Shown: positions 49,498 through 58,740 of the stretch, one piece after another | Position numbering within the stretch: position 1 is the stretch's first letter | Layout: each line of letters opens with the position of its first letter | Assembly (NCBI GenBank): GCA_015223225.1 | Contig: JADFCQ010000003.1 | Span: forward strand, 186,001-250,000 | Reading direction: 5' to 3' | Length of the DNA stretch: 64,000 bases | From: Acetobacteraceae bacterium H6797 | GTDB taxonomy: Bacteria > Pseudomonadota > Alphaproteobacteria > Acetobacterales > Acetobacteraceae | Made by a program: the position numbers and the translations under genes | Notes under the pieces: generated by a model | The model's input: only the letters and a program-made list of their open reading frames with translations | Told to the model about the DNA's origin: nothing | Database searches by the model: none

Positions 49498-50501
49498 GCC
49501 TCGACCCCGCCGCCGAGGCCTTCCTGGCCGCCCATGGTTTCGCCCGCGCCGCGCGCCACACGCTGCCCGGCGATGCGGGCCACCGCCGCTATACCCGCCT
49601 GACCGGCGGCCCCGAGCCCGCGCTGCTGGTCGATGGGCGAGGGGCCTCGGCCGTGGGGCTGGACGGCGAGGCGGATCTGAGAAAATTCCGTGACATCCGC
49701 GCCCATCTGGCCGGCGGCCCGGCCCGCGTGCCGCGCCTGCTGGCCGAGGATCTGCCCGCGAATTTCCTGCTGGTGGAGGATCTAGGCCCCGTCACCATGG
49801 CCCAGCGCCTGGATGCGGGCGATGAGCCCCTGCCGCTTTATCTCGCCGCCGCCGAGGCCCTGGCCGCGATCCAGAAACTGCCGCCCCCGGCCTTCCTCCC
49901 GCCCTGGGAAGGTCGTCTGATGGGCGAGATCGCGGGGCGCACGGTGCTGGACTGGTGGTGGCCCGCCATGTTCGGCAGCGCGCCCACGCCCGCCCTGCGC
50001 GAGGCATTCTACGACGCGGTCGAGGCCATGGTCGCGCCCTTCCTCGGCGCCCATTGCTTCGTCCATCGCGACTTCTTCCCGGCCAATCTCGTGCCGCTTC
50101 CCGAAGGAGGGCTGGGCGTCATCGATTTCCAGGATGCCGGCATCGGCCACCCGGCCTATGACCTCGTGAGCCTGGTGGAAGACGCCCGCCGCCCGGTGCC
50201 CGATGCCATCCGCGAGGCGACGATCGCGCATTACCTCTCCCTCCGCCCGGAGCTGGACCCGGAGGCCTTCCGGGCGGCGATGGCAGCCATGGGCGCGCAG
50301 CGGCATCTCCGCGTCGCGACCCACTGGACAAGGCTGGCCCGGCGAGACAACAAGCCCGCCTATCTGCGCTTCGGCCCGCTCTGCTGGTCGTTGCTCGCCC
50401 GGTCGCTCGGCCACCCGGCCGCAGCACCGCTCGCCACTTTCCTCGACGCGCATATCCCTCCCGCGCGCCGATGCAACCCGCCTGAGGATGCCGCCGCGTG
50501 A
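49494..50501 (+). CDS. amgK: Anomeric MurNAc/GlcNAc kinase AmgK
   Basis: This 335-residue aminoglycoside-phosphotransferase-like kinase has the catalytic loop HRDFFPANL (H191, D193, N198) and the metal motif VIDFQDAG. Next to murU, it phosphorylates C1 of N-acetylmuramic acid from recycled peptidoglycan. The AmgK-MurU route bypasses MurA, which is why it gives intrinsic fosfomycin tolerance in pseudomonads. Start and stop are overlapped by tsaE and murU. Confidence 0.9.
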   Translation: MSLDPAAEAFLAAHGFARAARHTLPGDAGHRRYTRLTGGPEPALLVDGRGASAVGLDGEADLRKFRDIRAHLAGGPARVPRLLAEDLPANFLLVEDLGPVTMAQRLDAGDEPLPLYLAAAEALAAIQKLPPPAFLPPWEGRLMGEIAGRTVLDWWWPAMFGSAPTPALREAFYDAVEAMVAPFLGAHCFVHRDFFPANLVPLPEGGLGVIDFQDAGIGHPAYDLVSLVEDARRPVPDAIREATIAHYLSLRPELDPEAFRAAMAAMGAQRHLRVATHWTRLARRDNKPAYLRFGPLCWSLLARSLGHPAAAPLATFLDAHIPPARRCNPPEDAAA

Positions 50502-51226
50502 CCGTTCTGACCCATGCCATGCTCCTCGCTGCCGGCCTCGGCACGCGGATGCGGCCGCTCACGGCCGACATGCCCAAGCCGCTGCTCAGCCTGGCCGGCA
50601 AGCCCCTGATGGAACACGCGCTCGACCGGATCGAGGAAGCGGGCATCGAGGAAGTCGTGGTCAACGCGCATTGGTTCCCCGACCAGGTCGCCGCCATTCT
50701 CGACCGCCGCGAGAAGCCGCATACCACGCTGATCCGCGAGGATGTGCTGCTGGAGACGGGCGGCGGCGTGAAGAACGCCCTGCCGCTGCTCGGCAATGAT
50801 CCCTTCCTGATCGTGAATGGCGACGCCTATTGGCTCGACGGCCCGCGCTCGACCATCCAGGCCCTGGCCAGCCGCTTCGACGATGCCTCGATGGATGCGC
50901 TGCTGCTGGTGATCCGCACCGCCGCCGTGCCGGGCGAGGTGGGCCGCGGCGATTTCATGCTCGACCCGATGGGCCGCCCCCGCCGCCCAAAGGAGCGCGA
51001 GATGGTGCCCTACCTCTTCGGCGGCATCCAGATCGTGCATCCGCGCCTGTTCAAGGACGCGCCGGAGGGGCCCTTCTCGATGAACCTGCTCTGGGACAAG
51101 GCCATGGAGGCGGAGCGCCTCTTTTCCGTCGTGCATGACGGAGCCTGGTTCCATCTCTCCACCCCGCGCGATCTGGTGGTGGCCGAGGCGGCGCTCGCCA
51201 CCGGCCTCACCCGCCCGCTGTTCTGA
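50498..51226 (+). CDS. murU: MurNAc-1-phosphate uridylyltransferase MurU
   Basis: The 242-residue nucleotidyltransferase has the signature AAGLGTRMRPLTADMPKPLL near residues 10-30 and the metal Asp in VNGDAYW. It turns MurNAc-1-phosphate plus UTP into UDP-MurNAc for peptidoglycan recycling. The start is GTG 50498, overlapping the amgK stop (GTGA); it is followed by addB after eight bases, so all five genes tsaE to addA may form one transcript. Confidence 0.92.
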   Translation: MTVLTHAMLLAAGLGTRMRPLTADMPKPLLSLAGKPLMEHALDRIEEAGIEEVVVNAHWFPDQVAAILDRREKPHTTLIREDVLLETGGGVKNALPLLGNDPFLIVNGDAYWLDGPRSTIQALASRFDDASMDALLLVIRTAAVPGEVGRGDFMLDPMGRPRRPKEREMVPYLFGGIQIVHPRLFKDAPEGPFSMNLLWDKAMEAERLFSVVHDGAWFHLSTPRDLVVAEAALATGLTRPLF

Positions 51227-51234
51227 GCCGGGGC

Positions 51235-54200
51235 ATGGGCAAGCCCTCCTTCTCCGAAGGCGGGTTCTTCGCCATCTCCGCGCATATGCCCTTCCTGGAA
51301 GGGCTGGCGGCGGGGGTGCTGGCGCGCACGGACCCTGACGATCCGGCGGCCCTGTCGCGCACCACCATCTTCCTCCCCACCCAGCGCGCCGCGCGTGGGC
51401 TCGGCAAAGCCTTCCTGGCGCGGGCCGGCGGGCGGGGGATGCTGCTGCCGCGCTTCTCGGCGCTGGCGGGCCTCTCGGTGGAGGATGCCGACGAACTCGC
51501 GCTGCCCGGCCTGCTCGACCTGCCGCCCGCTGTCTCGCCGGCCCGCCGTCAGGCCGCGCTCACCGCCATGGTCATGCGCCTGCCGCGCCGCCATGGCGGC
51601 CCCGGCACGCCCGAGCAGGCCTGGCGCCTCGCCTCCGAACTCGCGAAGCTCATGGACGAGATGGCGCTGGAAGGCGCCGACCCGGTGCATCTGCCCGATC
51701 TGGTGCCCGAGCGCCTCGCGATCCATTGGCAGATCACGCTCACCTTCCTCGAGGGCGTCATCTCCGCCTGGAATACCTGGCTCGACGAGGCCGGGCTGAT
51801 GGATATCGGCCCCCGCCGCGTCGCCGCGCTGAAGGCCCGCGCCGAGGCCTGGGAGCGCGACCCGCCACAGGACCCGGTCATCGCCGCGGGCATCGGCGCG
51901 GGCGGCACCATTCCAGGCGCCGTCACGCTGATGGGCGTGATCGCCCAGATGCCGAAAGGCGCCGTGGTCTTCCAAGGCATGCCCGATACGGAAGACCCCG
52001 CCCTCTGGCAGGCCATTCTGGAAAGCCCGACCCATCCCCTGGCCGGGCAGGCGCGCATCCTCCGCTCGCTCGGCGTGAAGCCCCGCGACCTGCGCGATTT
52101 CCTGCCCGCCGATCTCGCCGCCGAGCTTCCCTCGATGGGGGAGGACCGCGCCGGGCTGATCGCCCGCGCCCTGCGCCCCGCCGAGGGCATCGCCGCTTGG
52201 CGCGTGCGCGAGCGGCATCGCTGGGAGAGGGCGCTCGGCGGCCTCTCGCGCCTCACCGCGCCGGATGCCCAGGCCGAGGCCTCGGCCATCGCGCTCACCC
52301 TCCGCGAGGCGATCGAGACGCCCGGCACCAGCGCGGCTCTCGTCACCCCCGATCGCGACCTCGCCCGCCGCGTCTCGGCGGAACTGTCGCGCCACGGCGT
52401 CACGGCCGATGACTCGGCCGGCGAGCCGCTTTCCCAGACCCCCGCCGGCGCCTTCCTGCGCCTGCTCTGCCGGGCCGTGGCGGATGACCTCGCGCCGGTG
52501 CCGCTGCTGGCCCTGCTGAAACACCCCATGGCCTCGGGCGGGCTGGAGCGCGCCGACTGGCTCACCGGCGTCCGCGCCCTGGAACTCCGCGCCCTGCGCG
52601 GCCCGCGCCCGGCGCCCGGCATCGAGGGCCTGCGCGCGGCCATGGGCGAGCGCCCGGCGCCCGCCCTCATCGCCCTTGTCGAGGCGCTGGCCCGCGCGCT
52701 GGACGGTTTCGCGAGCCTGCCCAATGCGCCGAACCGCACCCCCGCGCAGCTCATGGAGGCGCATCTTACCGCCGCCGAAGCCCTGGCCGCGACGCCCGGC
52801 GAGCCCGGCGGGCTTCGCCTCTACGCAAACGACGAAGGCGAGACCCTCGCGACCCATATCGCGAGCCTCACCGCCGCGCTGGACGGCCTGCCGCCCATCT
52901 CCCCCGCCGCTTGGCCCGCGCTGTTCGAGGCCATGATGGAAGGCCCGCTGGCCCCTTCCGTGCGCGCCGTGCGGAACAAGGAGGCGGCGCCCCATCCGCG
53001 CATCGCGGTGCTCGGCTTGCTCGAGGCGCGCCTGCAATGCTTCGACCGCGTCATCCTCGGCGCGCTTGAGGAGACCATCTGGCCCCAGGCGACCGATCCC
53101 GGCCCCTGGATGAGCCGCCCGATGCGCGCCGATTTCGGCCTGCCGGAACCCGAGACGCGCATCGGCCGCGTGGCCGCCGATTTCTTCTATCTCGCGGCCG
53201 GCTGCGGCGAGGTGGTCCTCTCCACCGCCGCGCGGCGGGGCGGCGCGCCGAGCGTTCAGGCCCGCTGGCTGACGCGGCTCGACACTTTCCTGGAAGGGCA
53301 GGGGATCGGCGGCCTGCCGGCCTCGCCCGCCGCCGGCTGGGCCGCGGCCCTCGACCAGCCCGAGCGCGTCACGCCCACCAGCCGCCCCTCGCCCCGCCCG
53401 CCGCTCAAGAGCCGCCCCGCGCGGCTCACGGTCTCCGACACGGCGACGCTCATCGCCGACCCCTACGCCTTCTACGCCCGCCGCATCCTGCGCCTGCGGC
53501 CCATCGACCCGCTGGATGCCGATGTGGGCGCGGCCGATTACGGCGAACTGGTCCATGACGCCATCGCGGCTTTCCTCAAGGCCATCGGCTTGGGCTGGCC
53601 CGGCGAGGAAGCCGCCCGCGCGCATTGGGCGGCGGCCAGCGAGGCGGCGCTCGCGAAAAGCGCACCCCGGCCGGGCATCGCAGCCTTCTGGGCGCCGCGC
53701 CTGGAGAATATCGGCGCCTTCGTCATCGAGCAGGAGGCGCTGCTGCGGCAGAATGGCGGGCTGCTGGCGCTCCATGCCGAGATCACCGGCAAGCTGACCA
53801 TGCGGCGCGAGGGCGGGGACGTGGAACTCGAAGCCCGCGCCGACCGGCTGGACCAGATCGCGACCGGCGCCTGGCGTGTGATCGACTACAAGACCGGCAC
53901 CACCCCTTCCCAGCGCGAGATGCTCGACGGCACGGCGCCGCAATTGCCGATGGAAGGCGCGATGCTCCAGCTCGGCGGCTTCCCCGGCATTCCGGGCGGC
54001 AGCGTGGTCACCAAGCTTTCCTATTGGAGCCTCTCGGGCGGCGAGGAGGCGGGCAAGATCGCCATGGTCGATGCCGTGACCAAGGATGGCGTGGACCTGC
54101 TCGACCTCGCCCGCGAGAAGGTCGGTGAATTGGCCGATACCTATCTGCTCGGCATGGCCGCCTTCCCGGCGCGGCCACACCCCGCCCGCGCGCCGCGCGG

Positions 54201-54264
54201 CATCGATTTCGACCATCTCTCCCGCCTTGCGGAATGGACGACCGAGCCGGAGGAGGGGGCATGA
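51235..54264 (+). CDS. addB: Double-strand break repair protein AddB (alphaproteobacterial type)
   Basis: The 1009-residue partner of AddA has a degenerate helicase N-terminus (FLPTQRAARGLGKAFL) and a C-terminal RecB-type nuclease with ARADRLDQ near 870 and VIDYKTGT near 882. The C-terminal cysteine cluster that holds an iron-sulfur centre in Bacillus AddB is not visible; cysteines here are few and scattered. It processes broken DNA ends to Chi-type sites for RecA loading. The addA start overlaps its stop (ATGA). Confidence 0.94.
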   Translation: MGKPSFSEGGFFAISAHMPFLEGLAAGVLARTDPDDPAALSRTTIFLPTQRAARGLGKAFLARAGGRGMLLPRFSALAGLSVEDADELALPGLLDLPPAVSPARRQAALTAMVMRLPRRHGGPGTPEQAWRLASELAKLMDEMALEGADPVHLPDLVPERLAIHWQITLTFLEGVISAWNTWLDEAGLMDIGPRRVAALKARAEAWERDPPQDPVIAAGIGAGGTIPGAVTLMGVIAQMPKGAVVFQGMPDTEDPALWQAILESPTHPLAGQARILRSLGVKPRDLRDFLPADLAAELPSMGEDRAGLIARALRPAEGIAAWRVRERHRWERALGGLSRLTAPDAQAEASAIALTLREAIETPGTSAALVTPDRDLARRVSAELSRHGVTADDSAGEPLSQTPAGAFLRLLCRAVADDLAPVPLLALLKHPMASGGLERADWLTGVRALELRALRGPRPAPGIEGLRAAMGERPAPALIALVEALARALDGFASLPNAPNRTPAQLMEAHLTAAEALAATPGEPGGLRLYANDEGETLATHIASLTAALDGLPPISPAAWPALFEAMMEGPLAPSVRAVRNKEAAPHPRIAVLGLLEARLQCFDRVILGALEETIWPQATDPGPWMSRPMRADFGLPEPETRIGRVAADFFYLAAGCGEVVLSTAARRGGAPSVQARWLTRLDTFLEGQGIGGLPASPAAGWAAALDQPERVTPTSRPSPRPPLKSRPARLTVSDTATLIADPYAFYARRILRLRPIDPLDADVGAADYGELVHDAIAAFLKAIGLGWPGEEAARAHWAAASEAALAKSAPRPGIAAFWAPRLENIGAFVIEQEALLRQNGGLLALHAEITGKLTMRREGGDVELEARADRLDQIATGAWRVIDYKTGTTPSQREMLDGTAPQLPMEGAMLQLGGFPGIPGGSVVTKLSYWSLSGGEEAGKIAMVDAVTKDGVDLLDLAREKVGELADTYLLGMAAFPARPHPARAPRGIDFDHLSRLAEWTTEPEEGA

Positions 54265-57200
54265 GCCTCGCCCTCACCCCGCGCCAACAGGCCCAGCAGG
54301 ACCAGGGCCTGGCCTCGGACCCCGCCGTCTCCGCCTGGGTGGAGGCCTCGGCCGGTTCGGGCAAGACCAAGCTGCTCACCGACCGGGTGCTGCGCCTGTT
54401 GCTGGCCGGCGTCTCGCCGGGGCGCATCCTCTGCCTCACCTTCACCCGCGCCGCGGCGGCCGAGATGGCCACGCGCCTCAACCGCGCGCTGGGCGTCTGG
54501 GCCGTGGCGGAGGATGCCGAATTGGCGCGGCAGATCGGCGCGCTGACCGAGCGCCCGCCGCGCCACGAGGATCTGGCCGCCGCCCGCACGCTCTTCCTCA
54601 AGGTGCTTGAACATCCGGGCGGGATGCGCATCTCCACCATCCATGCCTTCTGCCAGGCGCTGTTGCGCGGCTTCCCGCTCGAGGCCGGGCTCGCGCCGCA
54701 ATTCGGCGTGGTGGAGGACCAGGAGGCCAATGCCCTTCTCGCCTCGGCACGCGAGGCCGTGCTGGCCGGCGGGCTCGACCGCGCGGCGCTGCGCCGCCTC
54801 GCGGGCCTCGTGCCGCCCGAGCGTTTCGCCAAGCTGGTCCGCGCGCTGACGACCGAGCGCGTGCGCCTCGGCGCGGCGCTGCAACGGGGGCTCGCGCCGC
54901 TGCTCGCCGAGATCGCCGCCGTGCTCGACCTGGAGCCGGGCGAGGACGAGGAGAGCGTCATCGAGGCCGCCTGCAAGCCGCGCGAGGAGGCGACGCTGCT
55001 GCGCGCCGCCCGGCTTCTGGGCAGCAGCGGCAACGAGAAGACCGATCAGCGCAATGCCGATGCCATGGCCGGCTGGCTCGGCCAGCCGATGGCGGGGCGG
55101 GCCGCGCGCTGGGAGGAATGGGCGAGCATCTTCCTCACCAAGGAAGGCAATATCCGCAAGACGCTCTGCACCAAGGACAAGCGCATCGCCGCCAGCTACG
55201 ACGAGATCTGCACCATCATGCTGGGCGAGGCCGAGCGGGTGCAGGAGGTCGAGGCGAAGCGCGCCGCCGCCCGGCTCTTCGCCGCGACGGCCGCCCTGCT
55301 TGCCGTCGGCGCCCCGGTGCTCACGCGCTATAAGGCCGCGAAGGAGCAGCGCGGTATGCTCGATTACGACGACCTGATCGAGAAGGCGCGGCTGCTGCTG
55401 CATGACCCGGGCAGCGCCTGGGTGCTCTTCAAGCTCGATGGCGGGCTCGACCATGTGCTGCTCGACGAGGCGCAGGACAGCAACCCGGCGCAATGGGGCA
55501 TTGTCGGCGCGCTGACCAGCGAATTCTTCGCCGGCGAGGGCGCACGGGAAGAGGGCCGCACCGTCTTCGCCGTGGGCGACGTCAAGCAATCCATCTACCG
55601 CTTCCAGGGCGCCGATGCGGCGGGCTTCCATCGCGAGCGCGGCCGCGTGTCGCGCGAGACGAAGGAGGCAGAGGCGGGCTTCCGCCCCGTCCGGCTGCGC
55701 GTCTCCTTCCGCTCGGTTCCGGCCGTGCTCTCGCTGGTCGATGCGGTCTTCGCGGGCGAGGCGGCGCGGCGCGGCGTGGTGGAGCCGAGCGATCCGCCGC
55801 TGCATCACCTGCCCGATCGCGACGGCCAGGCGGGCGAGGTGGAGCTCTGGCCCCCCATCAGCGAGGACGAGCCCGAGGAGCCCCCCGCCTGGGCGCCCCC
55901 CGAGACGCCGCAGGACGCTAAGGGCCCCGCCGAGCGGCTGGCCAATGCCCTGGCCGCCCGCATCGCCCATATGCTGGCCCATGAGCGCCTGCCGAGCCGC
56001 CGCGAGAGAGGCAAGGTCCAGCCCGAGGGCCGCCCCGTGCGGCCGGGCGACATCCTGGTGCTGGTCAGGAAGCGCGCGGGCATCATGGCGCCGCTCGTCC
56101 GCGCCCTGAAGCAGCGCGGCATTCCGGTGGGCGGTGCGGACCGCATCGCGCTGGTCGATCAGCTCGCCGTGCAGGACGTGCTGGCGCTGTGCGACGTGCT
56201 GCTGCTGCCGGAGGACGACCTCACCCTCGCCGCCGTGCTGAAATCCCCCCTGCTCGGGCTCGACGAGGAGGCGCTATTCGAACTCGCCCATGCCCGGCAG
56301 GCGAGCGTCTATTTCGCCCTGGCTCAGCATCGCGGCGCCGAAACGCCCATCGGCCGGGCGGCGGACCTGCTGGCGGGGCTCGCGGCCAAGACCGACCGTA
56401 TCGGGCCGCACGAGCTGATCTCGACCATTCTGAACGAATTCACGCTCGACGGGCTGTCGGGCCGCGCCCGGCTTCTGGCCCGGCTTGGCCCCGACGCCGC
56501 CGATGCGCTGGACGAGCTGCTTTCCGCCGCCCTCGACTATGAGGGCCGACATCCGCCGAGCCTGCAGGGTTTCCTGCACCATCTCCGCCAGGGCGGGGCG
56601 GAGGTGAAGCGCGAGGCGGAGGCGGGGGCCAATCTCGTGCGCATTATGACGGTGCATGGCGCCAAGGGCCTTCAGGCGCCCATCGTCATCCTGCCCGACA
56701 CCATGGGCGGGGCCCCGCCGGAATCCGGCCTGCGCTGGGTGAAGGGCGAGCCGGAAGTGCCGCTCTGGGCGCCTCGCGCCGATGGCTATGCCGCCCGCGC
56801 CCTGACCGAGGTGAAGAGCCGGGATGCCGAGGCGGAGGCGGAGGAATCCCACCGCCTGCTCTATGTCGCGCTGACCCGCGCGGAGGACCGGCTGCTGATC
56901 TGCGGCTGGTTCAAGCGCAAGCAGCCGCGCGAGGGCAATTGGTACGACCTCATCGCCGATGGCTTCTCCCGCCTGCCGGGCGTGATCGAGACGCCCTTCG
57001 ACCCGACCCGCTTCGGCGGCGACCCGGCGGGCTTCCGCGACGGCGTGCTGCGCCGCTACGTCACCCCCCAGGCCGAGGGCGCAGCACAGCGGGAGGATGA
57101 CCTGCCCGCCTATGCCCGCGCCGCCTCCGCCCTGCCGGACTGGGCCCGCCGCCCCGCCGCGACCGAGAGCGGGGATGACCCGCTGGCCCCCAGCCATCTG

Positions 57201-57764
57201 CCGGGCGAGAACCAGACGCCGAGCCCCTCGGCCCATGGCGTGGCGCCCGACCCTCGCGGCGAACGGTTCCGCCGCGGCCTGCTGATCCATTCCCTGCTCC
57301 AGCACCTGCCGGAACTGCCGGTGGCGCAGCGCGAGGAGGCGGCGCGGCGCTTCCTGGCCCGGCCGGGCCAGGCGCTTGATGCCGCGACCCAGGCCGAGAC
57401 GCTGCGCGAGGTCATGGCCATCCTGGAATTGCCCGCGCTGGCGCCCGTCTTCGGCGAAGGATCGCTGGTCGAGGCGCCGATCGCGGGCACCTTGGGCGGG
57501 CGGCGCATCCTGGGCCAGGTGGACCGCGTGGTGATCCTGCCTGACCGGGTGATCGTGGCCGATTACAAGACCAACCGGCCCCCGCCGACCACGCCCGAGG
57601 CCGTGGCGCCGCTCTACCTCCGCCAGATGGCCGCTTATCGCGCGCTGATCGGCAAGCTCTACCCGGAGCGGCGGGTCGAGGCCTGGCTGGTCTGGACCTG
57701 GAGCGGACAGGTGATGCCGCTGCCGCCCGAGCTGCTGGACCGGCATCTGCCCACCGCTTTCTGA
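54261..57764 (+). CDS. addA: Double-strand break repair helicase-nuclease AddA
   Basis: The 1167-residue UvrD-type helicase has Walker A SAGSGKT at about 30-36, Walker B LLDEAQDS near 400, motif VI YVALTRAEDRLLI near 870, and a C-terminal nuclease with GQVDRVV near 1084 and VADYKTN near 1098. With AddB it forms the end-processing machine of recombinational repair. ATG 54261 has GGAGGAGGGGGC directly upstream. Confidence 0.95.
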   Translation: MSLALTPRQQAQQDQGLASDPAVSAWVEASAGSGKTKLLTDRVLRLLLAGVSPGRILCLTFTRAAAAEMATRLNRALGVWAVAEDAELARQIGALTERPPRHEDLAAARTLFLKVLEHPGGMRISTIHAFCQALLRGFPLEAGLAPQFGVVEDQEANALLASAREAVLAGGLDRAALRRLAGLVPPERFAKLVRALTTERVRLGAALQRGLAPLLAEIAAVLDLEPGEDEESVIEAACKPREEATLLRAARLLGSSGNEKTDQRNADAMAGWLGQPMAGRAARWEEWASIFLTKEGNIRKTLCTKDKRIAASYDEICTIMLGEAERVQEVEAKRAAARLFAATAALLAVGAPVLTRYKAAKEQRGMLDYDDLIEKARLLLHDPGSAWVLFKLDGGLDHVLLDEAQDSNPAQWGIVGALTSEFFAGEGAREEGRTVFAVGDVKQSIYRFQGADAAGFHRERGRVSRETKEAEAGFRPVRLRVSFRSVPAVLSLVDAVFAGEAARRGVVEPSDPPLHHLPDRDGQAGEVELWPPISEDEPEEPPAWAPPETPQDAKGPAERLANALAARIAHMLAHERLPSRRERGKVQPEGRPVRPGDILVLVRKRAGIMAPLVRALKQRGIPVGGADRIALVDQLAVQDVLALCDVLLLPEDDLTLAAVLKSPLLGLDEEALFELAHARQASVYFALAQHRGAETPIGRAADLLAGLAAKTDRIGPHELISTILNEFTLDGLSGRARLLARLGPDAADALDELLSAALDYEGRHPPSLQGFLHHLRQGGAEVKREAEAGANLVRIMTVHGAKGLQAPIVILPDTMGGAPPESGLRWVKGEPEVPLWAPRADGYAARALTEVKSRDAEAEAEESHRLLYVALTRAEDRLLICGWFKRKQPREGNWYDLIADGFSRLPGVIETPFDPTRFGGDPAGFRDGVLRRYVTPQAEGAAQREDDLPAYARAASALPDWARRPAATESGDDPLAPSHLPGENQTPSPSAHGVAPDPRGERFRRGLLIHSLLQHLPELPVAQREEAARRFLARPGQALDAATQAETLREVMAILELPALAPVFGEGSLVEAPIAGTLGGRRILGQVDRVVILPDRVIVADYKTNRPPPTTPEAVAPLYLRQMAAYRALIGKLYPERRVEAWLVWTWSGQVMPLPPELLDRHLPTAF

Positions 57765-57874
57765 GCGGGAAGACGCCGGAATCCATGCGCGGCGGACATG
57801 ACTTTCACGCCGTGCTTGACCTGGGGCCCTCGCGACACGACCTTCAGGCCAACAACCCGATAGGGAATCCCCCG

Positions 57875-58204
57875 ATGAGTGAATTGACCAAGGCCGTCAC
57901 CGACGAGACCTTCGCGACCGATGTGATCGAGGCCCCGGGCCCCGTGCTGGTCGATTTCTGGGCCGAGTGGTGCGGCCCCTGCCGCATGGTGGCGCCGATT
58001 CTGGACGAGATCGCCAAGGAATACGAGGGCAAGCTGACCATCGCGAAGGTGGATGTGGACGCGAATCCCGTCGTTCCGAACGATTATGCGGTGCGCGGCA
58101 TTCCGACCATGATCCTCTTCAAGGACGGTAAGCCGGTGAGCACCAAGGTGGGCGCCATGCCGAAGAGCCAGCTCAAGGAATGGATCGCCGGCGCCATCGG
58201 CTGA
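57875..58204 (+). CDS. trxA: Thioredoxin TrxA
   Basis: This 109-residue classic thioredoxin has active site WCGPC at residues 32-36, buried Asp in VLVDFWAEW, and the cis-proline loop GIPTMILF. It reduces disulfides of cytoplasmic proteins. The frame is open 30 codons upstream, but ATG 57875 (TAGGGAATCCCCC before it) matches the family length. It is 110 nt from addA and has its own terminator, so it may be transcribed separately. Confidence 0.96.
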   Translation: MSELTKAVTDETFATDVIEAPGPVLVDFWAEWCGPCRMVAPILDEIAKEYEGKLTIAKVDVDANPVVPNDYAVRGIPTMILFKDGKPVSTKVGAMPKSQLKEWIAGAIG

Positions 58205-58230
58205 GCGGCCGTTCCCGCCAGGTTTCGGAA

Positions 58231-58261
58231 GGCCTCGCTCCCCGCGGAGCGGGGCCTTTTG
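58231..58261 (+). terminator. Rho-independent terminator of trxA
   Basis: GGCC-t-CGCTCC pairs with GGAGCG-g-GGCC around CCGC (one bulged or mismatched pair) and is followed by TTTTGC, about 27 nt after the trxA stop. Confidence 0.88.
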
Positions 58262-58387
58262 CTTGCCATTCACGCCGCGCATCGCTCCCCTTTGCTTCCA
58301 CATGTGGAAGAATGGCCGTTTTGTGTCGGGAGGGACTTGCACGCCCCCCGCAGTCATGACAAAAGGCCGCCACTCCGGACGGGGCGC

Positions 58388-58462
58388 GCGGGCGTAGCTC
58401 AGGGGTAGAGCACAACCTTGCCAAGGTTGGGGTCGAGGGTTCGAATCCCTTCGCCCGCTCCA
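58388..58462 (+). tRNA. tRNA-Gly (anticodon GCC), first copy
   Basis: The 75-nt cloverleaf has a seven-base acceptor stem GCGGGCG/CGCCCGC, D-arm GCTC-AGGGGTA-GAGC, anticodon stem CAACC/GGTTG with loop TTGCCAA (GCC at 58420-58422), and a T-arm with GGTTCGAATCC. The CCA end is encoded. It reads GGC and GGU glycine codons. Confidence 0.97.
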
Positions 58463-58505
58463 GTCCGGAATTGCCTGTCGGCAGCAATGCCGAACCCGCA
58501 GGAGC

Positions 58506-58580
58506 GCGGGCGTAGCTCAGGGGTAGAGCACAACCTTGCCAAGGTTGGGGTCGAGGGTTCGAATCCCTTCGCCCGCTCCA
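58506..58580 (+). tRNA. tRNA-Gly (anticodon GCC), second identical copy
   Basis: It is identical in all 75 positions, including encoded CCA, to the copy 118 bases upstream, and the few bases just before both are also shared (GCGC). The 43-bp spacer contains no promoter-like element, so both are probably cut from one precursor. Confidence 0.97.
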
Positions 58581-58740
58581 TTTATCCTCCGCATAATTTC
58601 TCTCGTCCGGTTAGTGAACTGCGGTGTTCCGAACAGTCCTTGGCTGCGTCCCGGCGGCCGAGCGTCCTACCTTGCTAGGCGGTCGCGGAGCATCCTCGGT
58701 GTCGATGTTCCCCCGGCGGGTTCTGTTCTAGGAAGGCATC

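Noticed and set aside
51010-54216. A leftward frame of about 1068 codons antisense to addB
   Set aside because: AddB is well supported by nuclease motifs and operon overlaps; the antisense translation is Gly/Arg/Ala rich with no domain.
54141-55982. A leftward frame of about 613 codons antisense to addA
   Set aside because: Shadow of addA, whose helicase motifs are complete.
58388-58580. The direct repeat of about 80 bp considered as an attachment site or mobile-element scar
   Set aside because: It is explained fully by two intact tRNA-Gly genes; no integrase or foreign-looking DNA lies beside it.
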